Source: Bacillota bacterium (lineage in GTDB: Bacteria > Bacillota > Clostridia > Lachnospirales > WQUN01). Taken from it: a stretch of 7,819 nt of DNA. The notes beneath the pieces were generated by a model. That model ran no database searches. It saw nothing but the letters and a program-made list of their open reading frames with translations, and was not told where the DNA came from. The DNA is taken from assembly GCA_009782085.1 (NCBI GenBank), contig WQUN01000014.1:1-7819 (forward strand), written 5' to 3'. Below are positions 1 to 6,937 of the stretch, piece by piece. The stretch's first letter is position 1. The number at the start of each line of letters is the position of its first letter. The position numbers and the translations under genes were made by a program.

Positions 1-2
1 AC

Positions 3-575
3 GAGTACGCCCCCGAAATATCCCTGGAGGAGTTTGAGAAATTCATCGATCTCCCGGAAAACCAGGACAAAACCTTCGAGCTGATCGACGGGTATATTTC
101 TATGATGGCGGGCAACACCAGCTTCAACCACCAGCGTATCTGCGGTTATATTTCCAGAAAGATCGGCAACTACCCGGAAGGGAAAAAGTGCGAAGTTGTC
201 CAGGATATAAACGTGTACCTCTACGACGAGGACAATGGGAAATGCAAAAACGTCTTCCAGCCGGACATTATGGTCGGCTGCGACAGGGAAAAAATGACCG
301 CCATGGGCTACGAGGGCGCGCCTGAGTTTGTCGCGGAGGTAATCAGCAAATCCACGGCGTGGAACGACTACTCTGTGAAATGCAAAAGCTACATGGATTT
401 CGGAGTAAAGGAATACTGGATCGTAGACCTGACGGCTAACCAGATTTTGGTCTACCGGAACGGCGGGGAAAATTCGCCGGCGATTTACAGGCACACCTTC
501 GCGGACAAGGTCAGGATCGGCGTTTTAGAGGATTTGATCATAGATTTCAACGAGATAAGACAAATTGTAGACTAG
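3..575 (+). CDS. Uma2 family (DUF820) nuclease-like protein, 5' end cut off
   Basis: The reading frame is open to the left edge and gives 190 visible residues, about the usual length of the family, so only a few N-terminal residues are missing. The start lies outside the window; the ATG at 102 is internal, because the typical FELIDG strand precedes it and a MAG-x-T segment follows. Family hallmarks seen: QPDIMV (Asp88 of the visible protein), EFVAEVIS (Glu112), the helix D-x-x-x-K-x-K-x-Y, then GVKEYWIVD. These match the PD-(D/E)xK-like core of Uma2 proteins, which are predicted endonucleases of unknown biological role, often present in many copies per genome. GC content is roughly half, against about 60% or more in the downstream genes, which fits a mobile or recently acquired gene. 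It ends 48 nt before ftsW on the same strand, and nothing suggests a shared function. Family assignment is confident; nuclease activity is inferred. Confidence 0.88.
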   Translation, partial: EYAPEISLEEFEKFIDLPENQDKTFELIDGYISMMAGNTSFNHQRICGYISRKIGNYPEGKKCEVVQDINVYLYDEDNGKCKNVFQPDIMVGCDREKMTAMGYEGAPEFVAEVISKSTAWNDYSVKCKSYMDFGVKEYWIVDLTANQILVYRNGGENSPAIYRHTFADKVRIGVLEDLIIDFNEIRQIVD

Positions 576-580
576 TGGTT

Positions 581-608
581 TTTCCAGTCTCCAGTTTCCA
601 GTCTCCAG
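581..608. repeat. Four tandem heptads, TYTCCAG
   Basis: The stretch reads TTTCCAG, TCTCCAG, TTTCCAG, TCTCCAG without interruption. It is also a perfect 14-bp tandem duplication (581-594 and 595-608). It fills most of the gap between Uma2 and ftsW and ends 15 nt before the chosen ftsW ATG. It has no inverted symmetry, so it is not a terminator hairpin. It resembles the intergenic short tandem heptamer repeats known from cyanobacteria in form, though not in sequence. The function is unknown. Confidence 0.9.
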
Positions 609-611
609 CAT

Positions 612-616
612 GGGGT
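612..616 (+). promoter_or_regulatory. Weak Shine-Dalgarno-like GGGGT that decides the ftsW start
   Basis: A G-rich run (GGGGT) lies 7 nt upstream of the ATG at 624. The alternative GTG at 615 overlaps this run, and upstream of it there is only the heptad repeat, with no purine-rich site. The ATG at 624 is therefore preferred. The match to the anti-SD is modest. Confidence 0.4.
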
Positions 617-623
617 GTGGGAT

Positions 624-1838
624 ATGAGCGGCACTGCTGCGAGCGCGCAGAGGCGTCAAAACCGCGCGAGGCCCGAAGGGGCGGCGTCCAACGACCGGAA
701 CGCCGCCGTCAGGACGATCATCCGCGTCGGCTCGATGGACTATACGATATACCTGGTCGCGGTCATACTGGCCGCGATAGGCGTGGTCATGGTCTTCAGC
801 GCCAGCTACCTGTCGGCCGGCTCCTCGGCCAAACTCAACTACGACGCGTTCTATTACCTGAAACGCCAGGGCGTCTTTGCGCTGATGGGCGTGTGCGCTA
901 TGCATCTTATGGCGAACTTTCCGTATAAATTACTGGAAAAAATGGCGTTTTTCATATACATAGCGGCCAATATCCTCCTGGTCGTGGTCCTTTTCATCGG
1001 CGTCGCCTCCCACGGAGCCGTCAGATGGATACCGATCCCGCTCTTCGGGCAGTTCCAGCCCTCGGAGATCGCGAAGCTCGGCGTCATTCTGATGGTCGCC
1101 TTCCTGATATCCAGGAACAAGGACATCCTCGCGAAATGGCCCTCGTTCATCCTCGTCTGCTGCGTCGTCGGGCTGACCGCCGCGCTTATCGGCGCCGGGA
1201 ACCTCAGCACCGCGATCATAGTCGGGGTCGTCGGGATGGGGATCATCTTCATCGCCAGCACACACGTGCTCCGGTTCATCGTCGGCGGCCTGGCGGGCGT
1301 CGGCGGCCTGGTGGGCTATCTGGTCATGGGGATGCTGCGGCCGGAAAGCGGCAATTGGCGCGGCGGGCGCTTCGCCGCCTGGCTCGACCCGTTCGCGCAC
1401 ATCGACGGCAAGGGCTTCCAGATCGTGCAGTCCCTCTACGCCATAGCCTCCGGCGGGCTGTTCGGCCTGGGCATCGGCCAGAGCCGCCAAAAGACCTTCA
1501 TCCCGGAGGCGCACAACGACATCATCTTCTCGATCATCTGCGAGGAACTCGGCCTCGTCGGCGCGGCGGTGGTTCTGTTGCTGTTCGGCGTGCTGATATG
1601 GCGGGGCATCCGCGTCGCGCTGAACGCGGCGGACACCTTCGGCGCGCTCGTCGCCTCCGGCGTCGTAATACTGATAGCCATCCAGGTGTTGATAAACGTG
1701 GCCGTCGTCACGAACAGCATCCCGAACACCGGGATCCCGCTGCCGTTCATAAGCTACGGCGGGACGTCTTTGGTGGTCATGATGGGGCTTATCGGGATTT
1801 TGTTGAATATTTCGAGGTACAGCAAGGAAAGGCTGTAA
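624..1838 (+). CDS. ftsW: FtsW/SpoVE-type SEDS peptidoglycan glycosyltransferase
   Basis: A polytopic membrane enzyme of the SEDS family, which polymerises lipid II into glycan strands outside the membrane together with a class B PBP. Numbered from the ATG at 624 (404 residues), it starts with a basic cytoplasmic tail of about 37 residues, then a first membrane helix around 40-62 and a further series of hydrophobic segments consistent with about ten. Seen motifs: QPSE (145-148), the GFQIVQSLYAIASGG loop, SRQKTFIPEAHND with the catalytic Asp at 299, the following EELGLVGA, and the C-terminal signature NTGIPLPFISYGGTS (368-382) leading to LLNISRY. The signature and the SRQK loop fit FtsW/SpoVE better than RodA. 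A GTG at 615 or the ATG at 735 are alternative starts; 735 would remove only the basic tail. No class B PBP lies in the window. Division versus sporulation versus another wall-synthesis role cannot be decided from sequence. Confidence 0.9.
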   Translation: MSGTAASAQRRQNRARPEGAASNDRNAAVRTIIRVGSMDYTIYLVAVILAAIGVVMVFSASYLSAGSSAKLNYDAFYYLKRQGVFALMGVCAMHLMANFPYKLLEKMAFFIYIAANILLVVVLFIGVASHGAVRWIPIPLFGQFQPSEIAKLGVILMVAFLISRNKDILAKWPSFILVCCVVGLTAALIGAGNLSTAIIVGVVGMGIIFIASTHVLRFIVGGLAGVGGLVGYLVMGMLRPESGNWRGGRFAAWLDPFAHIDGKGFQIVQSLYAIASGGLFGLGIGQSRQKTFIPEAHNDIIFSIICEELGLVGAAVVLLLFGVLIWRGIRVALNAADTFGALVASGVVILIAIQVLINVAVVTNSIPNTGIPLPFISYGGTSLVVMMGLIGILLNISRYSKERL

Positions 1839-1891
1839 AAGGAATAACTATTAGCGGACAAGCCCCGGAACATACCTGCGGTTTGCCGCGT

Positions 1892-1897
1892 TATAAA
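1892..1897 (+). promoter_or_regulatory. Possible -10 element (TATAAA) upstream of the lipoprotein gene
   Basis: The 98-nt gap after ftsW (1839-1936) turns AT-rich from about 1891 and contains TATAAA 40 nt before the next start codon. No convincing TTGACA-like hexamer occurs 16-18 nt upstream (the region reads near AACATA), so this is only a candidate promoter. Read-through from ftsW is equally possible, since no terminator with a T-run is seen in the gap. Confidence 0.25.
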
Positions 1898-1923
1898 TAC
1901 ATACAAAAAGAAAAACGATTTTT

Positions 1924-1931
1924 GAAAGGGG
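1924..1931 (+). promoter_or_regulatory. Shine-Dalgarno GAAAGGGG of the A2M-like lipoprotein gene
   Basis: GAAAGGGG sits 5 nt before the ATG at 1937. It fixes that ATG as the start, although the reading frame is open much further upstream through ftsW. The predicted product then begins with an ideal lipoprotein signal peptide, which supports the choice. Confidence 0.8.
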
Positions 1932-1936
1932 ATTTT

Positions 1937-4900
1937 ATGAAAAAAACCCGTTTTACCGCCTTCGCCGCTCTTTTCCTGTCCCTGATTCTCTGCTTCGGCC
2001 TCTTCTCCGGCTGCGCCAGAGTTATCCCGCCCGCCCCGGCGCCCAGCCCGAGCCCCGTGGCCCCGACGTCCACCCCCGCGCCGCCCAAGCCCTCTCCCTC
2101 GGCGGAGCCCGCGCCCACCCCGTCCGGAACCGGCGGGGGCGTCTCCGTCGCGCCCGCCGCTCTGGGCGACGTGGAGATAACCCCGCTTAGGGCGGCCGAC
2201 GACGGCGTCATACCCGGCTCGCGGTTTCTGCTCAAAACTGCGGCGTCGATCTCGGGCGAGGACCTGATCGCGCGCCTTTCCGTGCGCAAAAACGGCAAGC
2301 CCGTTCCGCAGGCCGCGGACGGCGGGCTGTTCACCGTCGAACCGGGCGGCGGCGCGAACGAATACACGCTCTCCTTCAACAGGCCCCTGGACAACAGCGC
2401 GGTCTATAACCTCGTCTACACCGGGGAGAACAAGGCCCCGCTGTCCTACGCGTTCCAGACCTCCGGCAAATTCGCCGTGACCGGGACGACGCCGGGCATG
2501 TGGAGCTACAGCGCGCCGGTGGACACGGGGATAGAGATCGACCTCAACCGGACCCCCGCCCCGGACTACGCCGGCTTCATATCCGTTTCGCCGAACGTGG
2601 CCGGCCGCTTCGAGCAGGCCGGGAACAAGATCGTCTTCGTGCCGGAGGGCCTGAAACCGAACACCGGCTACACCGTGACCGTCGGCAAGGGCCTCAGGAG
2701 TACGGACGGGGAGGAGCTCGGCGCCGACTACGGCTTCCAGTTCTACACGGCCGCCCCGGCGGACGACAATTATTTCGACGTCGACGGCGACGAGCGCCTG
2801 TCCTTCATCCCGGACGACGGGGTGTATTTCCATATATACTCGACGGACGCCCTGGCCCAGGGCGACTTCGAAGTAACCGTGTACGGCCTGAAAACGGCGG
2901 ACGCCTTCCTGGCCGCCGACGGGACGGAGCCGCCGCAAAACGCGGAGGCGGTTGGTTCGTTCACGACGAAGCTGGTCCCGGACGGGAACGCCGGAAGCAG
3001 CATGTACTATCTCGTCGATCCCGTCGGCCGCGCCCCCGGCTACTATTTCTATGAGATAAAAACTTCCCTCGACGTGAAGGACTACTCCTGCGGGCAGCTC
3101 GCGCAGGTCTCGTATCTCTCGGTCTACTCGTTGGCGATAAACGGCGAGGAGGTCTTCTGGGTCAACGACTCCAGGACCGGGGAACCGGCGGAAGGCGCTT
3201 CGATCGCCGCGGGAGGCGCGGCCGCCGCGACGGGCGCGGACGGGACGGCGCGCGCAGCCGTCGGCGCGTCCAAGGACGGAACCGTCAGGATAACCTACGG
3301 GGACTACCCCGAATTCGTGTACGGGCAGAAGACCTTCGACAAACAGGATCTGCCTGTCAGCCAGCGCTATTTCAGCTACATATACACAGACAGGGCGTCC
3401 TACAAAAAAAACGACACGGTGGACGTCTTCGGCGTCCTCAGGCCGATCCGGAGCGGCTACGCACTGAAAGACGGCGACGCGGTTGAGTTCCGCCTGGGCG
3501 ACATGATAAGCGTCCCGGTCACGCCGGACGCCTACGGCGCGTTCAGTTTGGAGATACCCGTGAAGGGCATGTTCGGCTACGTGCAGACGGGGATATACCT
3601 GAACGGGGAGCTCGTCCGCGCCGGCGGGGTGTATTTCCTCGATTACAACAGAGACGGCTACGTCATGGACGAGAGCCTGGACCGTCATACATATTTTCCG
3701 GGGGAGGAAGTGGCCGTAAGCGTGAGCGTCAAGGCCTTCGACGGCTCGCCGGCCGCCGGCGTCGAGCTCAGGGAGGCGAACAACCTCGCCAAAATGACGA
3801 CCGACGCTTCCGGCGCCGCCTCGTGCCGGCTGACGATCCCCGCGAACCCGTATGTCTCCGGCTGGTCGCCTTACAGGACGGACGTCTCCTTCAGCGTCTA
3901 CGGGAAAGAGGATTACTCCCAGTATGTCAGTGCGCCCTATTATCTGCTGCAAAGCGACGTGATGCTGGACTCCTCCTCGCCGTCCCCCGGAAAGCTGGAG
4001 TTCACGGCCAACCATATAGACAGGGCCGCCCTGGAAAAATGGGCGGCGGACACGTCGTTCGGCTCCTACTATCCCGACGAGAGCGTCTACAGGGGCGCGG
4101 CCGTCGACCTGGACTTCACTTTGACGATCGAAAAGAACACATACGTCGCCACCCAGACGGGCGAGTCCTACGACTTCATCCAGAAACGGAACGTGCCGCG
4201 GTACGACTACAACGTCGCGACGGAAGTCTACAGGACGATAGAGGCGAAGCTCAGGAACGGGAAGCTCCTCCTGGACGGCCTGCCTGTAAGCGGAAGCGAT
4301 CCGCTGGTCTACTACACCGCCAAGGCGGCCTATATGGATTCGAGGGGCCATGACGTGTCCGTGGACGTCCCCATGGGCGGCACATACCAGCCGGTTGACG
4401 TTTCCCCGGCGAACAGGATCTATTATTTCCAGGCCAGACGGGCGGGCGAGGACGAATACCGGTCTTACGGCGTAAGCCTGTTCGCCGGCGAAACCGGGAG
4501 CGTCCGCGTCGCCTACGACGGGATGCCGCCGGACGAAACGCTGCCGGGCAAGATGCTGGTCATTCCGGCCCGCGACAGCCTACTCGGCGTGTCCGCCGGC
4601 GACCCGAACGGCGCGCCGATACAATTCAAAGAGGACTGGATCAGCAGCGTATCGGTCTACGGGGCTTATTTCGACGGAAAGCACATGTACGCGGTCAGAT
4701 ACCCCCTCGGAATTTACTACGACAGCTCCGAGCGCGGTCTCGGTTTCAGCGTCTCCTTCGACAAGGACAAATACGGCCCCGGCGACGAGGTCACGGCCAC
4801 GGTGAAGATCACGGACGCGAAGGGGAACCCGAAAAAGGCCCTCGTCAACGTCAGCGTGGTGGACGAGGCCGTGTTCGGCCCGTCCCCGAATGACGCCTGG

Positions 4901-6937
4901 TTCCTGCAGAACCTGTACGCGAGCGCCTATTACTACGGCGCAGGCTACTCCGGCATGTCTTTGGGCTATTACATCTATTCCTCCTACGACCAGAAAAACG
5001 AGCAGTCCAACACCCCCGGCGGCGGCGCGGAGAAGGGCAGCGGCGGCGCGGATTTCGCCGTGCGGAAGGATTTCGCAGACAATCCGGGCTTCGTGACGGC
5101 GGAGACGGACGACAACGGCGCCGCGGCGGTGAGCTTCAGGCTCTCCGACGCCATAACCTCCTGGCGGGTCACGACCCACGCCATAACGGCGGACAACTTC
5201 GCCGGGAACGCCAAAAACAACGTTATCACCACCAAGCCGTACTATCTCAGCCTCGTCATGCAGGACACGTATGTCGCGGGCGACGACGTCGGCGTCCTGG
5301 CCAAGTCCCTCGGGACCGGCTACCGCCTGAACGAGACGCAGACCGAGTACAGAATCGCGGTGTCGCAAAACGGCGGGGAAGTCTATTCCGAGACTATAAC
5401 TAGCGCCTCCTTCGCGGAGTTCAACGCCGGGAAGCTGCCGGAGGGAGACTATACCGTCACGGTCTACGCCGACTACGGCGGCGGGAATACGGACGCCGTG
5501 GAAAAGCCGGTCACTATCGTCAAAGACCCGGTCGTCCTCAGGCTGAGCTCGAAACAGCTTCTGACCCCGGATTCGCCGGGCCTCGCCGCGCTCGGCATCG
5601 CCGGCTCCCCGGTGACGCTGACCTTCTCAAACGGCGACATGCGCAATATCATGGACATCCTCTGGTCCTGCACGGACTACGGCTCCTACAGGACGGACTA
5701 TATGGCCGCGACGGCTTTCGCCGAATATTTCACGGATAACCTGCGCCGCAGCTCCCCGCCGGACTACGCCGGGAGCGTCGCGGGCGCGCTGCACGGGTTT
5801 AACGCCACGAGCACGGCCTTGCCGGAAGTCGTCTACGGCGACCCGGACCCGCTTTATACGGCGCGTTTCGCGGCGGCTTTCCCGGAGGTCGCCGGGCTCG
5901 TTCTGACCGGTTTGGGTTCCGGCATGGAATCGGCGCTCACCAATCCCGATTTCTACCCCGGCGACGGCGAGCTGAACGCCGCGGCCGGGTATCTGACTTT
6001 GGCCGCGCTCGGGAAAGGCTCGCTGCTCGATGTCCGCGGCAAGGTCGCCGCCCTAGTAAGCGAGCCGGATCAAGCCGCCTTCGCCGACAACTATACCGAC
6101 CGCATGAGGATGCTGTTCTACGCGGCGGCCCTCTGCGCGCTGGGAGACGACGCGGGCGCGGCGGAGCTTTTGGCCAGGTATACGGAGGGAAGCAGGCTGG
6201 AACTGTCGTTCAGCACCGGCGCTAACGGCCCGGAAACCGCCCGCGAATATCTGGACACGATGTACCTGTACATCGACGCGACGATAGACCCCGTTAAGGC
6301 GTATCAATACCTGCTCGGCAAGGACGACAACAGCTTTGTCAGCGACGTCTGCGAAAAGGTCGGCTTCCTGAAAAAGTGCGTGCCGTTGGGCGGGCTGACC
6401 TCCGAGATCCGCTACACCTTGGACGGCAAAACCGCCGACGTGAAGCTCTCCAATTTCAGGACGGAGACGATATCAATCACTAAGGAGCAGTACGACAGCC
6501 TGGGCCTGCAAATAATCTCCGGCAACACGGGCGCGCGCGTGTCGTTCTACGGCGGCGCGGGCAACCTGGACCCGGCGCTCGAGAAAATCACGGCGGATAA
6601 GACCGTCTCGCCGGCGGCGGGCGAGGACGGCGTCTACGACGTCGGCTTCACTGTCACGCTCCCGGCGGACGCGAAGCCGGGGTATTATACCCTTGTCGAC
6701 CGCGTGCCGAGCAACATGAGGTTCCTGTCGGGAAACGGCGGCCCGGACGGCGGCTGGTGGGTGAACAGCCCGGAGAGGCAGGTCGTTGACATCGGGTTCG
6801 TCTATGATAAGACGAACGGCCAAACGGTCACATTCCAATATCAGACCGCCAAGGTTTCGGATTTCGACGCCGTCGCCGGACGGGCGTATGTCGCGCGGAA
6901 TTTCAGAACCGACGGGATCTGGGGCGGGACGAAGTGA
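1937..6937 (+). CDS. Alpha-2-macroglobulin-like lipoprotein with Ig-like domain, lacking the thioester motif
   Basis: A 1666-residue surface lipoprotein. Residues 1-25 are a signal peptide (KK, hydrophobic core) ending in the lipobox FSGC, so Cys26 is the probable lipidated residue. A Pro/Ala/Ser linker follows (about 29-68). Domains in order: an N-terminal beta region (about 75-170); an SbsA/Big_5-type Ig-like domain (about 176-272, with KPNTGYTVTVGKGLRSTDG); a macroglobulin-like region with FWVNDSRTGEPAEGA (about 406-470); an MG2 domain (about 477-580, starting YIYTDRASYKKNDTVDVFG); another MG-like domain with TYFPGEEVAV; a bait-region-type domain ending in VSVVDEAVFG (about 905-981); the A2M core with FVTAETDDNGAAAVSFRLSD and ITSWRVTTHA (about 1038-1130); a TED-like helical region (about 1225-1500); and a C-terminal MG10-like domain. 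Where thioester members have CxEQ, this protein has Cys1245-Thr-Asp-Tyr, so no thioester can form. Family members trap proteases by conformational change; whether this one does is unknown. It lies between ftsW and an overlapping Memo-like gene. Confidence 0.88.
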   Translation: MKKTRFTAFAALFLSLILCFGLFSGCARVIPPAPAPSPSPVAPTSTPAPPKPSPSAEPAPTPSGTGGGVSVAPAALGDVEITPLRAADDGVIPGSRFLLKTAASISGEDLIARLSVRKNGKPVPQAADGGLFTVEPGGGANEYTLSFNRPLDNSAVYNLVYTGENKAPLSYAFQTSGKFAVTGTTPGMWSYSAPVDTGIEIDLNRTPAPDYAGFISVSPNVAGRFEQAGNKIVFVPEGLKPNTGYTVTVGKGLRSTDGEELGADYGFQFYTAAPADDNYFDVDGDERLSFIPDDGVYFHIYSTDALAQGDFEVTVYGLKTADAFLAADGTEPPQNAEAVGSFTTKLVPDGNAGSSMYYLVDPVGRAPGYYFYEIKTSLDVKDYSCGQLAQVSYLSVYSLAINGEEVFWVNDSRTGEPAEGASIAAGGAAAATGADGTARAAVGASKDGTVRITYGDYPEFVYGQKTFDKQDLPVSQRYFSYIYTDRASYKKNDTVDVFGVLRPIRSGYALKDGDAVEFRLGDMISVPVTPDAYGAFSLEIPVKGMFGYVQTGIYLNGELVRAGGVYFLDYNRDGYVMDESLDRHTYFPGEEVAVSVSVKAFDGSPAAGVELREANNLAKMTTDASGAASCRLTIPANPYVSGWSPYRTDVSFSVYGKEDYSQYVSAPYYLLQSDVMLDSSSPSPGKLEFTANHIDRAALEKWAADTSFGSYYPDESVYRGAAVDLDFTLTIEKNTYVATQTGESYDFIQKRNVPRYDYNVATEVYRTIEAKLRNGKLLLDGLPVSGSDPLVYYTAKAAYMDSRGHDVSVDVPMGGTYQPVDVSPANRIYYFQARRAGEDEYRSYGVSLFAGETGSVRVAYDGMPPDETLPGKMLVIPARDSLLGVSAGDPNGAPIQFKEDWISSVSVYGAYFDGKHMYAVRYPLGIYYDSSERGLGFSVSFDKDKYGPGDEVTATVKITDAKGNPKKALVNVSVVDEAVFGPSPNDAWFLQNLYASAYYYGAGYSGMSLGYYIYSSYDQKNEQSNTPGGGAEKGSGGADFAVRKDFADNPGFVTAETDDNGAAAVSFRLSDAITSWRVTTHAITADNFAGNAKNNVITTKPYYLSLVMQDTYVAGDDVGVLAKSLGTGYRLNETQTEYRIAVSQNGGEVYSETITSASFAEFNAGKLPEGDYTVTVYADYGGGNTDAVEKPVTIVKDPVVLRLSSKQLLTPDSPGLAALGIAGSPVTLTFSNGDMRNIMDILWSCTDYGSYRTDYMAATAFAEYFTDNLRRSSPPDYAGSVAGALHGFNATSTALPEVVYGDPDPLYTARFAAAFPEVAGLVLTGLGSGMESALTNPDFYPGDGELNAAAGYLTLAALGKGSLLDVRGKVAALVSEPDQAAFADNYTDRMRMLFYAAALCALGDDAGAAELLARYTEGSRLELSFSTGANGPETAREYLDTMYLYIDATIDPVKAYQYLLGKDDNSFVSDVCEKVGFLKKCVPLGGLTSEIRYTLDGKTADVKLSNFRTETISITKEQYDSLGLQIISGNTGARVSFYGGAGNLDPALEKITADKTVSPAAGEDGVYDVGFTVTLPADAKPGYYTLVDRVPSNMRFLSGNGGPDGGWWVNSPERQVVDIGFVYDKTNGQTVTFQYQTAKVSDFDAVAGRAYVARNFRTDGIWGGTK
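2009..2014 (+). other. Lipobox cleavage site (Gly25/Cys26) of the A2M-like protein
   Basis: The codons for Gly and Cys at the end of the segment LFSGC. Phe at -3 is less usual than Leu, but Ser at -2 and Gly at -1 fit signal peptidase II well. A second Cys at residue 19 lies inside the hydrophobic core and has no lipobox. Membrane anchoring by Cys26 is predicted. Confidence 0.75.
4916..4987 (+). other. Tyrosine-rich segment in the A2M-like protein
   Basis: Residues 994-1017 contain nine tyrosines in 24 positions, alternating with Gly, Ser and Ala, and are followed by a Gly/Asn/Ser-rich stretch (about 1020-1037). It lies directly after the VVDEA strand and before the conserved A2M core, so it is a flexible insertion within the bait-region neighbourhood. 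Its role is unknown. Confidence 0.7.
5669..5680 (+). other. Degenerate thioester site, Cys-Thr-Asp-Tyr
   Basis: This is residues 1245-1248 of the A2M-like protein. The context (MDILWS before, YGSYRTDYMAATAFAEYF after) aligns with the L-x-x-P-Y-G-C-x-E-Q-x-x-S segment of thioester-bearing relatives. Cys is retained, but Glu is replaced by Asp and the acceptor Gln by Tyr, so the internal Cys-Gln thioester is not possible. The alignment was made by eye. Confidence 0.65.
6921..6929 (+). promoter_or_regulatory. Purine-rich ribosome-binding region for the Memo-like gene
   Basis: GGGGCGGGA lies inside the last codons of the A2M-like gene, 4 nt before the GTG at 6934. Together with the 4-nt GTGA overlap of start and stop, it points to translational coupling. 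It supports GTG 6934 over the ATG at 6943, which would also cost the product its basic signal-peptide N-terminus (Lys2, Arg3). Confidence 0.5.

Noticed and set aside
102..107. ATG-ATG as the Uma2 start
   Set aside because: The conserved N-terminal helix and FELIDG strand are encoded upstream in frame, so these are internal methionines.
1878..1889. Hairpin GCGG-TTTG-CCGC after ftsW as terminator
   Set aside because: The stem is only 4 bp and no T-run follows, so it is too weak to call.
1025..1936. Upstream in-frame extension of the A2M-like gene through ftsW
   Set aside because: The extension is Arg-rich, low-complexity sequence and is only the shadow of ftsW in another frame. The SD and lipoprotein signal at 1937 fix the start.
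1754..4351. Long antisense open frame opposite the A2M-like gene
   Set aside because: It has no recognisable domain, and its Arg/Val/Gly/Ala-rich composition is typical of antisense frames in GC-rich coding DNA. The + strand frame has clear domains throughout.
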